This document shows positions 1-8,627 of a DNA stretch of 64,000 bases, in pieces. How positions within the stretch are numbered: the stretch's first letter is position 1; each line of letters starts with the position of its first letter. Source of the DNA: Chromatiales bacterium (ex Bugula neritina AB1). GTDB lineage: Bacteria; Pseudomonadota; Gammaproteobacteria; Granulosicoccales; Granulosicoccaceae. The stretch spans positions 62,001 to 126,000 of the forward strand of contig MDLA01000175.1 of NCBI GenBank assembly GCA_001730015.1. The letters are read 5' to 3'. The position numbers and the translations under genes are program-made. The notes below the pieces were generated by a model, which ran no database searches, was not told the DNA's origin, and saw only the letters and a list, made by a program, of their open reading frames with translations.

Positions 1-197
1 GCAATTGCTGCCAGAAAGAATATCGTTGACACACCTGCGCCGACGGCAGCTTCTGTAAAGGCGACATCTACTGCATCGAGTACCATGAAGATGCAGGAGC
101 TCAGCAAGCTGAAAAAGCCCATCATCATGACAGCTGGCATCAGCTTTTCGAGTCGAATAATGACAAATACGGTGGCAACGAGCATGCTCAGGAGCAT
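1..197 (-). CDS. MbhD/DUF4040-family subunit of Mrp-type antiporter, truncated by window edge
   Basis: The minus-strand frame after mnhG encodes a hydrophobic protein running off the left edge. It contains the stretch DAVDVAFTEAAVGAG, which I recognise as typical of the MbhD/DUF4040 subunit (equivalent to part of MrpA) of split Mrp antiporters. At least two membrane segments are visible. The first in-frame ATG is at 197. However, an AGAGGAG ribosome-binding site at about 228-233 sits upstream of non-standard codons ATC (224) and ATA (218), so the true start may lie there and overlap the mnhG stop. Family call is good; the start is uncertain. Confidence 0.7.
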   Translation of the reverse strand, partial: MLLSMLVATVFVIIRLEKLMPAVMMMGFFSLLSSCIFMVLDAVDVAFTEAAVGAGVSTIFFLAAI

Positions 198-214
198 GGC
201 GTTTATGAGAAATT

Positions 215-628
215 CTATGGCGATGGCTCCTCTTTATCAGGGGCACTGTTATCTGTGTTTGTTGTGTCCGTTGGATTGTCGGCCGGTTGCGGAGCGTCAA
301 TATTTTTATCAAGACGCTGCACAATATTGGCAAGTTTGGGGTTTACACCAGCTACGTTCACTGTCTGTGCCAGCGCGTGGATGGCAGCCAGACTGGTAAT
401 GATCAGGAAAAAAAATACAAACAGCAGTTTCAGAACGACGAGGTAATTTGGCGCTTGCAGCGCGAGGCCGAGCAGAATCAGACCGGCGCCCATACTGTCG
501 AGGATACTTCCGGCATGGGCGCGAGTGAAAAAATCTGGCATTCGCAGCAGGCCGACGCCGGCGGTAATACAGAAGAATCCACCGAGCAAAAGTAGAATCC
601 AGCTGGCCATGTCGAGGAAGAGGTTCAT
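215..628 (-). CDS. mnhG: Na+/H+ antiporter subunit G (MnhG/MrpG)
   Basis: A 137-residue membrane protein of the MnhG/MrpG family, a small subunit of the multi-subunit cation/proton antiporter in the inner membrane. It has three predicted membrane segments, and the family stretch GLLRMPDFFTRAHA lies around residues 26-39. The C-terminal 45 residues are hydrophilic and Asp/Pro/Thr-rich, which is longer than the minimal family core. The start overlaps the end of mnhF by 4 bases, so the genes are probably translationally coupled. Order E-F-G followed by an MbhD-like gene fits split mrp operons. Confidence 0.88.
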   Translation of the reverse strand: MNLFLDMASWILLLLGGFFCITAGVGLLRMPDFFTRAHAGSILDSMGAGLILLGLALQAPNYLVVLKLLFVFFFLIITSLAAIHALAQTVNVAGVNPKLANIVQRLDKNIDAPQPADNPTDTTNTDNSAPDKEEPSP

Positions 629-918
629 CCGGGAGTATTCGCTGAGGAGTCACTGGTATCGGAACTGGCGAGATTACCGAATTTGTAAAACTTCAAGACG
701 GCGAGCGTGCCAATGAAATTGATGAGGGCGTAGGCCAGAGCGATATCCAGAAATTCGGGACGCCCCATTAAGAAGCCCAATACGGCAATAAACAGTACGG
801 TACCGGTTCCGGCTGAGTTGATCGCCAGAATACGGTCATAGATTGTAGGACCCATAAAGCTTCGTGCCAGCGCCATGAGCATGGTGACAATAACGGCGAT
901 CATGGTTACGACGAACAT
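625..918 (-). CDS. mnhF: Na+/H+ antiporter subunit F (MnhF/MrpF)
   Basis: A 97-residue protein with three membrane segments matching MnhF/MrpF. The conserved core around residues 23-75 includes GPTIYDRILAIN and the later FLDIALAYALINFIGTLA. In related systems this subunit is needed for antiporter assembly and for bile or sodium efflux. It abuts mnhE, whose stop is immediately upstream, and overlaps mnhG by 4 bases. The Ser/Asp-rich tail after residue 83 is not part of the family core. Confidence 0.9.
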   Translation of the reverse strand: MFVVTMIAVIVTMLMALARSFMGPTIYDRILAINSAGTGTVLFIAVLGFLMGRPEFLDIALAYALINFIGTLAVLKFYKFGNLASSDTSDSSANTPG

Positions 919-1422
919 TTAGTTATTGCCTTCCAATTTTGTCACCCGGCGATCCATTTCGCCATTTTGCAGATCTGGTATTGAGTCTGATGTCAGTGCG
1001 TGCACCTCGATCAGTCCTGGCTCAACATCGATGGATAGAGTGCCTGGGGTCATGGTGATTGAATTTGCATGAATGACCAGCCCCAGTGCCGTCTTCTGCG
1101 AGGCGGGGACCGTTACGATTGTTGGTGAGATCGGCATTTCTTTTTGCCAGATCCGCCTGGCGACATCGATGTTTGATTTGACCACTTCGCCCACTAGCCA
1201 TGGGACATATGAAATCATGCGTGCGAAAATCAGCAGCGGACGCTCGCTACTGTCGACAATCTTCAGTCTGGAAACTATAAGAGCGACTAACAAGCAGGAA
1301 GCAACGCCGAAAACCAGCATTAGCGGCTCGTACATACCGCTCCACAGCAGCCAGAGAGCTAGACAGAAAATGTAGGTGGTGGCGAATCTGTTCATTTGGG
1401 TTGGAACCGAGGCCAGTTTCAC
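919..1422 (-). CDS. mnhE: Na+/H+ antiporter subunit E (MnhE/MrpE)
   Basis: A 167-residue protein of the MnhE/MrpE family. Two or three membrane segments lie in the first 80 residues, followed by a soluble domain with the typical run LVIHANSITMTPGTLSIDV (about residues 114-132). It is the first gene of the minus-strand mrp fragment in this window and reads away from the aap transporter. The start at 1422 gives MKLASVPTQMNRFA; an internal Met at residue 10 is also possible. The rest of the antiporter (B, C, D subunits) presumably lies beyond the left edge. Confidence 0.88.
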   Translation of the reverse strand: MKLASVPTQMNRFATTYIFCLALWLLWSGMYEPLMLVFGVASCLLVALIVSRLKIVDSSERPLLIFARMISYVPWLVGEVVKSNIDVARRIWQKEMPISPTIVTVPASQKTALGLVIHANSITMTPGTLSIDVEPGLIEVHALTSDSIPDLQNGEMDRRVTKLEGNN

Positions 1423-1733
1423 GGCAGCAATACACCGGGTTAAGAATAGTAGTTTACCAATTGTTACAAGGGTAATTCTTTTTTTTCAATAGCATACAGT
1501 ACAATATGCAGTTTTTCTGCCGGAAACAGATTACCGGTGAAAAATAATAATGCAGCTATTTTATTTCGCAAACCGCCATCTGCTTAGTTGAATCCACACT
1601 TCAGTTGGATGAGTGCTGGTAAATATGCTAGGGTGCGCGCGTCTGTAGACGGCAAGATGCATGAAAATGTTGGCATGGATGTCAGTAGAGAAAAACAGTG
1701 TTAAAACGTTTCTTACTGGAGATTGTATATATA
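1423..1733. promoter_or_regulatory. Divergent intergenic region between mnhE and aapJ
   Basis: This 311-base AT-rich gap must hold the promoters of both the mrp fragment (leftward) and the aap operon (rightward). Visible elements are a GCATA/TATGC inverted repeat with an 8-base spacer at 1492-1509, which could be an operator, and a TGGAGA ribosome-binding site shortly before the aapJ ATG at 1734. I do not see a clean pair of sigma70 hexamers. No gene is apparent. Confidence 0.4.
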
Positions 1734-2753
1734 ATGAATAAAATTTCGACTATCGCAGCCGTGGCGTTTACGTCACTGGCACTTGGTAATAGCGCCACTG
1801 CCGGCACCCTCGCCGATGTACAGGCAAAAGGGTTTCTGCAATGTGGTATTTCCACTGGTGTAGCAGGTTTTGCATTCACTGACGATGCAGGTGACTGGCA
1901 GGGTTTTGATCCCGATGTGTGCAAAGCAGTTGCTGCAGCAATTTTCGGCGACACATCTAAAGTAAAATACACCACTACAACAGGCAAGACTCGCTTCACT
2001 ACGCTGGCGTCTGGCGAAGTTGACATGCTTGCAAGAAATACTACCTGGACTTTCAGTCGTGATACTGATCTGAAGCTGGATTTTGTTGGTGTTAACTATT
2101 ATGACGGTCAGGGATTCATGGTCCCGACGGCACTGGGAATTACCAGTGCAAAAGAACTCGACGGTGCGTCAGTCTGCATTCAGACTGGAACTACCACTGA
2201 GCTGAACCTTGCTGATTTCTTCCGGATCAACAACATTTCCTACGAAGCTGTGCCAATCGAAACTAACGATGAAGCTCAGACCAACTATAAAGCAGGACGT
2301 TGCGACGTCTACACAACTGATGCCTCTGGTCTTGCTGCAACACGTTCTACTTTTGAAAACCCGGCTGACCACATGCTGTTGCCGGAAATCATTTCAAAAG
2401 AGCCGCTGGGACCACTGGTTCGACATGGTGACAGTGAATGGGCCGACCTGGTTCGATGGACTCTAAACGCGATGATCACGGCAGAAGAGTTCGGCGTGAC
2501 ATCTGAAAATGTTGATCAAATGGCCACAGGTACTGATAACCCTGAAATCAATCGCCTGCTGGGCTCTGAAGGTGATCTTGGCGCTATGATCGGACTGGAC
2601 AAGGCGTGGGCCTGGCGTGCAATCAAGATGGTTGGTAACTATGGTGAGGTATTCGAGCGTAATATCGGTTCGGCTACACCAATTGGTCTTGAGCGTGGTG
2701 TAAACAACCTCTGGACAAACGGCGGTATTCTTTACTCTCCGCCTTTCCGCTAG
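1734..2753 (+). CDS. aapJ: General L-amino-acid ABC transporter, periplasmic binding protein (AapJ/BztA family)
   Basis: A 339-residue solute-binding protein of the AapJ/BztA family, which captures a broad range of L-amino acids in the periplasm. Residues 1-23 form a Sec signal peptide (MNKISTIAAV, then a hydrophobic core, ending near ATAG). Family landmarks include VKAKGFLQCG-like residues near 30, FDPDVCKAVAAA, LASGEVDMLARNTTWT and YYDGQGFMV. The ATG at 1734 was chosen over an upstream in-frame GTG at 1698 because it begins the signal peptide and follows a TGGAGA ribosome-binding site. It is first in the aapJQMP order, consistent with a single uptake operon. Confidence 0.93.
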   Translation: MNKISTIAAVAFTSLALGNSATAGTLADVQAKGFLQCGISTGVAGFAFTDDAGDWQGFDPDVCKAVAAAIFGDTSKVKYTTTTGKTRFTTLASGEVDMLARNTTWTFSRDTDLKLDFVGVNYYDGQGFMVPTALGITSAKELDGASVCIQTGTTTELNLADFFRINNISYEAVPIETNDEAQTNYKAGRCDVYTTDASGLAATRSTFENPADHMLLPEIISKEPLGPLVRHGDSEWADLVRWTLNAMITAEEFGVTSENVDQMATGTDNPEINRLLGSEGDLGAMIGLDKAWAWRAIKMVGNYGEVFERNIGSATPIGLERGVNNLWTNGGILYSPPFR

Positions 2754-2788
2754 GGGTTTTCCTCTTAAAGTGAAATAATCCAGGTTTG

Positions 2789-2812
2789 GGGGGTACGTTA
2801 GTTCGTACCCCT
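2789..2812 (+). promoter_or_regulatory. Intercistronic hairpin between aapJ and aapQ
   Basis: A perfect 8-bp stem GGGGTACG/CGTACCCC with loop TTAGTT starts 35 bases after the aapJ stop. No T-tract follows, so it is more likely an mRNA-stabilising or partial read-through structure than a terminator. Such hairpins after binding-protein genes commonly keep the binding protein in excess over the permease; applying that here is inference. Confidence 0.7.
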
Positions 2813-2860
2813 CGCTCCTGCTCAATTCGTTTTCTAGTTTTCTCGCGCAGGCTAGCTCAC

Positions 2861-4066
2861 TTGTCGCAATCAATAGATTATTCATCTCCTCCACCGCAAT
2901 CCGGTTTTTCTATAGGGAAGCTGTGGACTGACAAAAAGTCCCGTGGTGTACTTATTCAGCTGCTGGCGACCATTGCTGTATGCGCTGTGGTGGTATACCT
3001 GGCTGGAAATGTTGTAGAGAATTTTCAAAAACTCGGAAAGCCGTTTGGTTTTGAATTTCTGCAGCAGGAATCCAACTACGATATCAATCAGCACCTGATC
3101 GACTATAACTCGCAGAGCTCGCATGCGAGAGCAGCCGTTGTCGGGGTGCTTAATACGTTGCTGGTCGCTGTTTGCGGAATTATTCTGGCGACGATTCTCG
3201 GGTTTATCCTGGGAGTATTGCGGCTATCGCCGAACTGGCTGGTAAATAAACTGGCGTATTGTTATATAGAGTTCGTTCGAAATGTCCCGGTTCTTGTCCA
3301 CATTCTGTTAATTCATGGAATTCTGGTTCATTCGCTGCCTAAACCGAAGCAAGCGATCAATATGGCCGACAGCTTTTTCCTGACCAATCGTGGCTTTTAT
3401 ATGCCTCAACCTGTCGCTGAGCCTTTATTCTGGGTCGTGGTTGCATCATTTGTTCTGGGTATTTTTTACGCTTTCTGGTATCGCAGCAAAGCGATTGCTA
3501 AACAGGCCGCAACGGGCGAGCAGTCGCCTGTTTTCTGGGTCATGCTAGGTTCAATCATAGGCTTGCCGATTTTAGTGTTCATGTTAATGGGTATGCCGCT
3601 CACGTGGGAGCTGCCGGCGCTTAAAGGCTTTAATTTCAAAGGTGGTATGGCGCTTAAACCTGAGTTTCTGTCACTCTGGCTGGCGTTGTCGTTATATACA
3701 GCCGCATTTATAGCGGAGAATGTACGCTCGGGTATTGAGGCAGTGAGTCACGGACAAACAGAAGCGGCATTGGCGCTCGGTCTTCCGCGCAAGCGCACGA
3801 TGAACCTGGTAGTTATTCCCCAGGCGTTACGCGTAATTATTCCGCCGCTGACCAGTCAGTATTTGAATATCACAAAAAATTCCTCTCTTGCAATTGCTAT
3901 TGGTTATATGGATATCGTGGCAACTATTGGTGGGATCACCCTGAATCAATCCGGCCGAGAGATGGAGTGCATGATCATCGTGCTGAGTTTGTATCTGTTC
4001 TTTTCACTAACGATTTCCGCATTTATGAACTGGTATAACAAGCGTATCTCGCTGGTGGAGCGATAA
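2861..4066 (+). CDS. aapQ: General L-amino-acid ABC transporter, permease AapQ/BztB
   Basis: Inner-membrane permease of the HisM/AapQ type, about 401 residues from the TTG at 2861. The frame opens upstream at 2786, but that would place the start inside the intercistronic hairpin; the TTG gives a length close to the roughly 400 residues I recall for AapQ. It has about eight membrane segments. The EAA loop for contacting the ATPase is visible as EAALALGLPRKRTMNLVVIPQ near the C-terminus. It pairs with AapM, which starts directly after its stop. Family confidence is high, start codon moderate. Confidence 0.88.
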   Translation: MSQSIDYSSPPPQSGFSIGKLWTDKKSRGVLIQLLATIAVCAVVVYLAGNVVENFQKLGKPFGFEFLQQESNYDINQHLIDYNSQSSHARAAVVGVLNTLLVAVCGIILATILGFILGVLRLSPNWLVNKLAYCYIEFVRNVPVLVHILLIHGILVHSLPKPKQAINMADSFFLTNRGFYMPQPVAEPLFWVVVASFVLGIFYAFWYRSKAIAKQAATGEQSPVFWVMLGSIIGLPILVFMLMGMPLTWELPALKGFNFKGGMALKPEFLSLWLALSLYTAAFIAENVRSGIEAVSHGQTEAALALGLPRKRTMNLVVIPQALRVIIPPLTSQYLNITKNSSLAIAIGYMDIVATIGGITLNQSGREMECMIIVLSLYLFFSLTISAFMNWYNKRISLVER

Positions 4067-5179
4067 GTGGAAAATCCTACCTATGCACCGGGCGAGCATC
4101 CTGATCTGAAGCCACCGGTAGGCCAGACTGGTGTGTTGTTGTGGTTGCACAAGAATCTGTTTTCATCTCCGTTTAATGTAGTTCTTACCCTGTTTACGGC
4201 GTATATGCTGTACTTGCTGATACCACCGCTTTCCGGCTGGTTGTTTTTTGATTCAGTGTTTGTTGCTGATTCGCGTGATCACTGCCGTGAGTTAGGTACG
4301 GGCGCATGCTGGGGATTTATCGATAAACGTCTCGGCCAGTTTACCTACGGATTTTATCCTCAGGAAGAGCGCTGGCGCGTTGATCTGACGTTTGTACTAT
4401 TTGTGTTGGCTCTGTTGCCAGTGCTGTGGGATAAGCTTCCAAATCGCAAAAACCTGATCTGGTTTTCTCTGGCCTTCCCGTTTATCGGTGCGTGGCTGCT
4501 GTTGGGAGGCTTTGGACTGACGCCGGTTGAAACAACACGCTTTGGTGGCTTTATGCTGACCATGGTGATCGGAGTCACCGGCATTGTTTGTTCGTTGCCT
4601 ATCGGGATCGTGCTGGCGCTGGGGCGGCAATCCAATCTGCATATCATTCGATGGTTGTGTACCGGGTTTATTGAATTTATCCGTGGCGTACCGCTAATCA
4701 CCTTGTTGTTTGTTGCCTCAACAATGCTGAATTATTTTCTACCGCCAGGCACCACTTTTAATTTACTGTTGCGTGTTCTCATTATGGTGACACTATTTTC
4801 CTCGGCCTATATAGCTGAAGTAGTGAGGGGGGGATTACAGGCTATACCGAAAGGGCAGCATGAAGCGGCGGATGCAATGGGTTTGAAATATTGGGCATCC
4901 ATGCGGCTGGTTGTGTTGCCTCAAGCGTTGAAAATTTCAATACCCGGGATAGTAAATACTTTTATCGGTTTGTTTAAGGATACTACTCTGGTAATTATTA
5001 TCGGTTTGCTGGATCCGTTGGGCATCGGGCGAGCCTCGTTGTCTGACATTAAATGGACCGGCCTTTCGACGGAAGTCTATGTGTTTATCGCCTTGTTCTT
5101 TTTTATATGCTGTTTCAGCATGTCGCGTTACTCCATTTATCTGGAGAAAAAGCTACATACCGGATACCGTGAAGATTAA
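4067..5179 (+). CDS. aapM: General L-amino-acid ABC transporter, permease AapM/BztC
   Basis: A 370-residue permease that forms the heterodimeric membrane channel with AapQ. It starts with GTG immediately after the aapQ stop, implying coupled translation. The N-terminus is hydrophilic ([17 protein letters not shown]), followed by a large periplasmic insert before the transport domain, as in BztC. The EAA motif is [21 protein letters not shown]. The conserved [13 protein letters not shown] stretch of polar amino-acid permeases follows it. Confidence 0.92.
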   Translation: MENPTYAPGEHPDLKPPVGQTGVLLWLHKNLFSSPFNVVLTLFTAYMLYLLIPPLSGWLFFDSVFVADSRDHCRELGTGACWGFIDKRLGQFTYGFYPQEERWRVDLTFVLFVLALLPVLWDKLPNRKNLIWFSLAFPFIGAWLLLGGFGLTPVETTRFGGFMLTMVIGVTGIVCSLPIGIVLALGRQSNLHIIRWLCTGFIEFIRGVPLITLLFVASTMLNYFLPPGTTFNLLLRVLIMVTLFSSAYIAEVVRGGLQAIPKGQHEAADAMGLKYWASMRLVVLPQALKISIPGIVNTFIGLFKDTTLVIIIGLLDPLGIGRASLSDIKWTGLSTEVYVFIALFFFICCFSMSRYSIYLEKKLHTGYRED

Positions 5180-5223
5180 CTGCCAGATCGCTTCCGAGAT
5201 CTCTCCGATGCGCAGGAAATACT

Positions 5224-6024
5224 ATGACAGATAACAATCAACAGCCTTCAGATGTCAATCTGTCGCCAGCGCAAATAGCGGTGAGTGACGAGGTTATGAT
5301 ACGCATAAGTGAAATGCACAAGTGGTACGGGCAGTTTCATGTGCTGAAGAATATAAATCTAACCGTGAACTCCGGCGAGAGAATCGTCGTGTGCGGTCCT
5401 TCAGGGTCGGGTAAATCAACCTTGATTCGATGTATCAACCGGTTGGAGGAGCATCAGCGTGGTGAGATCTGGGTTGACGGTACAGAGTTGACCGGAGATC
5501 TCAAGCATATCGAGCAGATTCGCCGTGAAGTCGGGATGGTATTCCAGCATTTCAATCTGTTTCCCCATCTTACGGTGCTCGAGAATTGCACGCTCGCGCC
5601 TATATGGGTCAGGAAAATGCCCAAAGCGGAAGCCGAGGAGATCGCGCGCGGATATCTTAAGCGAGTGAAGATCCCTGAGCAGGCGGATAAATACCCCGGG
5701 CAGTTATCCGGAGGTCAGCAACAGCGCGTAGCAATTGCCCGTAGTCTGTGCATGAGCCCTAAAATTATGTTGTTTGATGAGCCAACCTCGGCACTTGACC
5801 CCGAGATGATAAAAGAAGTGCTTGATGTAATGATTGAGCTCGCTCGGGATGGAATGACCATGATCTGCGTGACTCACGAAATGGGCTTTGCCAAAACGGT
5901 TGCCAATCGGGTAATTTTTATGGATGGTGGCGAAATTATCGAGCAAAACGAGCCTGAAGAATTTTTCAATAATCCTCAGTCGGTGCGAACACAGGAGTTT
6001 CTCAGTCAGATTCTCGCACACTGA
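5224..6024 (+). CDS. aapP: General L-amino-acid ABC transporter, ATP-binding protein AapP/BztD
   Basis: A 266-residue cytoplasmic ATPase of the polar amino-acid import family. All nucleotide-binding motifs are intact: Walker A GPSGSGKS (58-65), Q-loop Gln108, signature LSGGQ (161-165), Walker B IMLFDE (181-186) and switch His218. A roughly 20-residue N-terminal extension precedes the usual start. The ATG is preceded by CAGGAAA. It closes the aap operon; I found no convincing terminator between it and the tRNA promoter at 6274. Confidence 0.95.
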   Translation: MTDNNQQPSDVNLSPAQIAVSDEVMIRISEMHKWYGQFHVLKNINLTVNSGERIVVCGPSGSGKSTLIRCINRLEEHQRGEIWVDGTELTGDLKHIEQIRREVGMVFQHFNLFPHLTVLENCTLAPIWVRKMPKAEAEEIARGYLKRVKIPEQADKYPGQLSGGQQQRVAIARSLCMSPKIMLFDEPTSALDPEMIKEVLDVMIELARDGMTMICVTHEMGFAKTVANRVIFMDGGEIIEQNEPEEFFNNPQSVRTQEFLSQILAH

Positions 6025-6273
6025 GGGCTGAATCCGGTGCAGAAATTGTTGTTTCCACGTAATTCGTGCCCATCATTGTTTGCAGGTGGGTGCGAATCTT
6101 GTGTCACCTGGAAGGAACACTGGCACTTTCGTAAAGTTGAACTACTCTCCTAGTCGGGTAAAACGTTTTCAATAGTCAAGGGAGTTTTTCTCGCCTGGCC
6201 GATTGTGAGTGTCTTAAGCAGTACGATGTCTGCGCGTTGAGTGTTTAAACTGAATTCAGTTTTCATTCGGCTG

Positions 6274-6302
6274 TTGACAGCGGCTTACAGTGCAATCATA
6301 AT
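6274..6302 (+). promoter_or_regulatory. Sigma70 promoter of the tRNA-tuf operon
   Basis: TTGACA (6274-6279), a 17-base spacer and CATAAT (6297-6302) lie 13 bases before the first tRNA. The -35 is consensus and the -10 has one mismatch. Start would fall near 6309. The position fits a strong stable-RNA promoter driving tRNA-Tyr, tRNA-Gly, tRNA-Thr and tuf. Confidence 0.85.
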
Positions 6303-6315
6303 TCCGCTTCTGTGC

Positions 6316-6399
6316 GGAGGGATTCCCGAGCGGTCAAAGGGGGCAGACTGTAAATCTGCTGCGTAAGCTTCGGAGGTTCGAATCCTCCTCCCTCCACCA
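6316..6399 (+). tRNA. tRNA-Tyr (GTA)
   Basis: The acceptor stem GGAGGGA pairs with TCCCTCC. The anticodon loop carries GTA (CTGTAAA), a long class II variable arm is present, the T-loop is GGTTCGAATCC, and CCA is encoded. It is first of three tRNAs upstream of tuf, the same Tyr-Gly-Thr order known from E. coli upstream of tufB. Confidence 0.96.
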
Positions 6400-6506
6400 A
6401 AAGTTATAAAAAGTTTTAATAAGCGCTGTACAGGTATTTGCACGATAAGGTGTTGGCACGAAAAATTTCGATAAAGTTCGGAAATGTTTTAGCGTAGTGA
6501 AAAAAT

Positions 6507-6580
6507 GCGGGTGTAGTTCAATGGTAGAACTCCAGCCTTCCAAGCTGATAACGTGGGTTCGATTCCCATCACCCGCTCCA
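6507..6580 (+). tRNA. tRNA-Gly (TCC)
   Basis: The acceptor GCGGGTG pairs with CACCCGC, the anticodon is TCC in loop CTTCCAA, the T-arm is GGGTTCGATTCCC, and CCA is encoded. It lies 107 bases after tRNA-Tyr; that gap holds no gene. Confidence 0.96.
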
Positions 6581-6664
6581 ATTTGCTGCGCTTTTGTTTG
6601 TGCTGTTTAGAATAGTATTCGTGCGACAGATGGATGTGAACTGTTTTACCCAGCAAGGAATTGT

Positions 6665-6739
<75 letters not shown>

Positions 6740-6805
6740 GTAAAGCTGTATTAATTTTACAATAACAGAAATTTATAGACCAACAACAATTCAGGGTCAT
6801 CAGTA

Positions 6806-7996
6806 ATGTCGAAGGAAAAATTTGAACGAACGAAACCGCACGTAAATGTCGGAACGATAGGTCACGTAGACCACGGGAAGACGACGTTGACGGCGGCGCT
6901 GACAAAAGTGCAGGCGGAAGCGATGGGCGGAGATTTCAAAGCCTACGACCAGATAGACAATGCGCCGGAAGAAAGAGCGCGTGGAATCACGATAGCGACA
7001 GCGCACGTAGAGTATGAGTCAAACAACCGGCATTATGCGCATGTGGATTGCCCGGGACACGCAGACTACGTAAAGAACATGATTACAGGGGCAGCGCAGA
7101 TGGATGGCGCGATTCTGGTGTGTTCAGCAGCGGATGGCCCGATGCCGCAAACGCGGGAGCATATATTGCTGGCCAGGCAGGTAGGGGTGCCATACATCGT
7201 GGTGTATCTGAACAAGGCAGATCAGGTAGACGATGAAGAATTGCTGGAACTGGTAGAAATGGAAGTTCGAGAGTTACTGGATAAATACGAGTTCCCGGGT
7301 GATGACACACCGATAGTAACGGGAAGCGCACTGAAAGCGCTGGAAGGCGATACAAGCGATATCGGAGTGCCATCCATAGGCAAGCTGATTGAAGCGATGG
7401 ACACCTACATACCGCAGCCGGAACGACCGGTAGACGGAAACTTCCTGTTGCCAATCGAAGATGTGTTTTCGATTTCAGGTCGAGGCACCGTGGTAACGGG
7501 CCGTATAGAACGCGGAATCATCAAGGTAGGTGAGGAAGTTGAGATAGTTGGAATTCGCGATACCACGAAAACCACGGTAACGGGCGTAGAGATGTTCCGC
7601 AAGCTGCTGGATCAGGGCGAAGCAGGAGACAACTGCGGAATACTGTTGCGTGGAACGAAGCGGGATGATGTGGAAAGAGGGCAGGTGTTGTGTAAGCCGG
7701 GAAGCATCAACCCACACACGAAATTTGAGTGTGAAGTGTACATATTGTCGAAAGACGAAGGTGGTCGGCACACGCCGTTTTTCAAAGGCTATCGCCCGCA
7801 GTTTTACTTCCGCACAACAGATGTGACAGGAGCCTGTGAGTTGCCGGAAGGAGTAGAGATGGTAATGCCGGGAGACAACATCAAGATGGACGTAGAGTTA
7901 ATAGCGCCAATCGCGATGGAAGAAGGGTTGAGATTTGCAATCCGGGAAGGTGGCCGAACAGTCGGTGCCGGCGTCGTCGCAAAAATTAACGCGTAA
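6806..7996 (+). CDS. tuf: Elongation factor Tu, copy 1
   Basis: A 396-residue EF-Tu, the GTPase that delivers aminoacyl-tRNA to the ribosome. G-domain motifs are GHVDHGKT (19-26), DCPGH (81-85) and NKAD (136-139). The ATG start is in the usual [12 protein letters not shown] context. It is nearly identical in DNA to the second copy at 23355 (about six differences by eye, all synonymous apart from the start codon), with identity ending at the start and stop codons; this suggests gene conversion. Codons favour A or G in the third position, including 12 ATA among 28 Ile codons, which is unusual for such a highly expressed gene. Confidence 0.98.
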   Translation: MSKEKFERTKPHVNVGTIGHVDHGKTTLTAALTKVQAEAMGGDFKAYDQIDNAPEERARGITIATAHVEYESNNRHYAHVDCPGHADYVKNMITGAAQMDGAILVCSAADGPMPQTREHILLARQVGVPYIVVYLNKADQVDDEELLELVEMEVRELLDKYEFPGDDTPIVTGSALKALEGDTSDIGVPSIGKLIEAMDTYIPQPERPVDGNFLLPIEDVFSISGRGTVVTGRIERGIIKVGEEVEIVGIRDTTKTTVTGVEMFRKLLDQGEAGDNCGILLRGTKRDDVERGQVLCKPGSINPHTKFECEVYILSKDEGGRHTPFFKGYRPQFYFRTTDVTGACELPEGVEMVMPGDNIKMDVELIAPIAMEEGLRFAIREGGRTVGAGVVAKINA

Positions 7997-8048
7997 TTTG
8001 CAGACACAGGTTTTTACCTGATCTCACCTTATCTCGATAAGTTGTCGA

Positions 8049-8076
8049 GCGGGGGCGTTTTTCGTCTCCGCTTTTT
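8049..8076 (+). terminator. Rho-independent terminator after tuf copy 1
   Basis: A 9-bp GC-rich stem (GCGGGGGCG with CGTCTCCGC, two G-U pairs) with a five-T loop is followed by TTTTT at 8072-8076. It lies 53 bases after the tuf stop and would end the tRNA-tuf transcript before tRNA-Trp. Confidence 0.8.
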
Positions 8077-8086
8077 GCGTTAGGTG

Positions 8087-8120
8087 TTTACCGCATTGTC
8101 TACAAGTACAATGCGGTAAA
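8087..8120 (+). repeat. Perfect 13-bp inverted repeat upstream of tRNA-Trp
   Basis: TTTACCGCATTGT (8087-8099) and ACAATGCGGTAAA (8108-8120) are exact inverses around an 8-base loop. It ends 10 bases before the tRNA-Trp acceptor stem and has no T-tract, so it is not a typical terminator. It could be an RNA processing element, a second weak terminator or a DNA-binding palindrome. Confidence 0.75.
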
Positions 8121-8130
8121 TGGCAAGAAT

Positions 8131-8206
<76 letters not shown>

Positions 8207-8245
8207 CTACTTTAGTGGCAGTGTGTTTATAAGACTGGAAAATTG

Positions 8246-8623
8246 ATGGTTGCAAAAGCAGACATAACCGAAAATCCGGCAGACCGCATGAAGCTCATAG
8301 GTGCGGCAGCACTCGTGATTGGCGGAATGGTGCTGTTCTATTCATTTGGCCAGTTTTCATTTTTGTATCGTGTGTTGGCTCTGCTTGCTATTTTTGCAGT
8401 CGCGATATTCATCTATTTGCAGACAGCACATGGTGTGCGAACTGTTGGTTTTTTCCGCGATTCCAGAACCGAAGTGCGCAAAGTGGTTTGGCCAACCAGA
8501 GCTGAGACCACCCAAACTACCGTAATGGTAATGATCATTGTGTTTCTTGTTGGTGTGTTCTTATGGCTGCTCGACTGGATGCTGAGTGGCGCATTCCGAT
8601 TTATCACGGGCCTTGGAAGCTAA
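8246..8623 (+). CDS. secE: Preprotein translocase subunit SecE
   Basis: A 125-residue SecE of the long E. coli type with three membrane segments (roughly 18-33, 40-58 and 93-115). The conserved cytoplasmic amphipathic stretch [20 protein letters not shown] precedes the last helix. It clamps SecY in the SecYEG channel. ATG at 8246 is preferred over the TTG codon just before it. nusG follows 4 bases after the stop, the usual secE-nusG pair. Confidence 0.95.
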   Translation: MVAKADITENPADRMKLIGAAALVIGGMVLFYSFGQFSFLYRVLALLAIFAVAIFIYLQTAHGVRTVGFFRDSRTEVRKVVWPTRAETTQTTVMVMIIVFLVGVFLWLLDWMLSGAFRFITGLGS

Positions 8624-8627
8624 CCTT

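Noticed and set aside
2789-2812. Rho-independent terminator after aapJ
   Set aside because: The stem is strong but no T-tract follows, and the operon clearly continues.
6083-6110. Terminator after aapP
   Set aside because: CAGGTG/CACCTG has a 16-base loop and no T-tract; not convincing.
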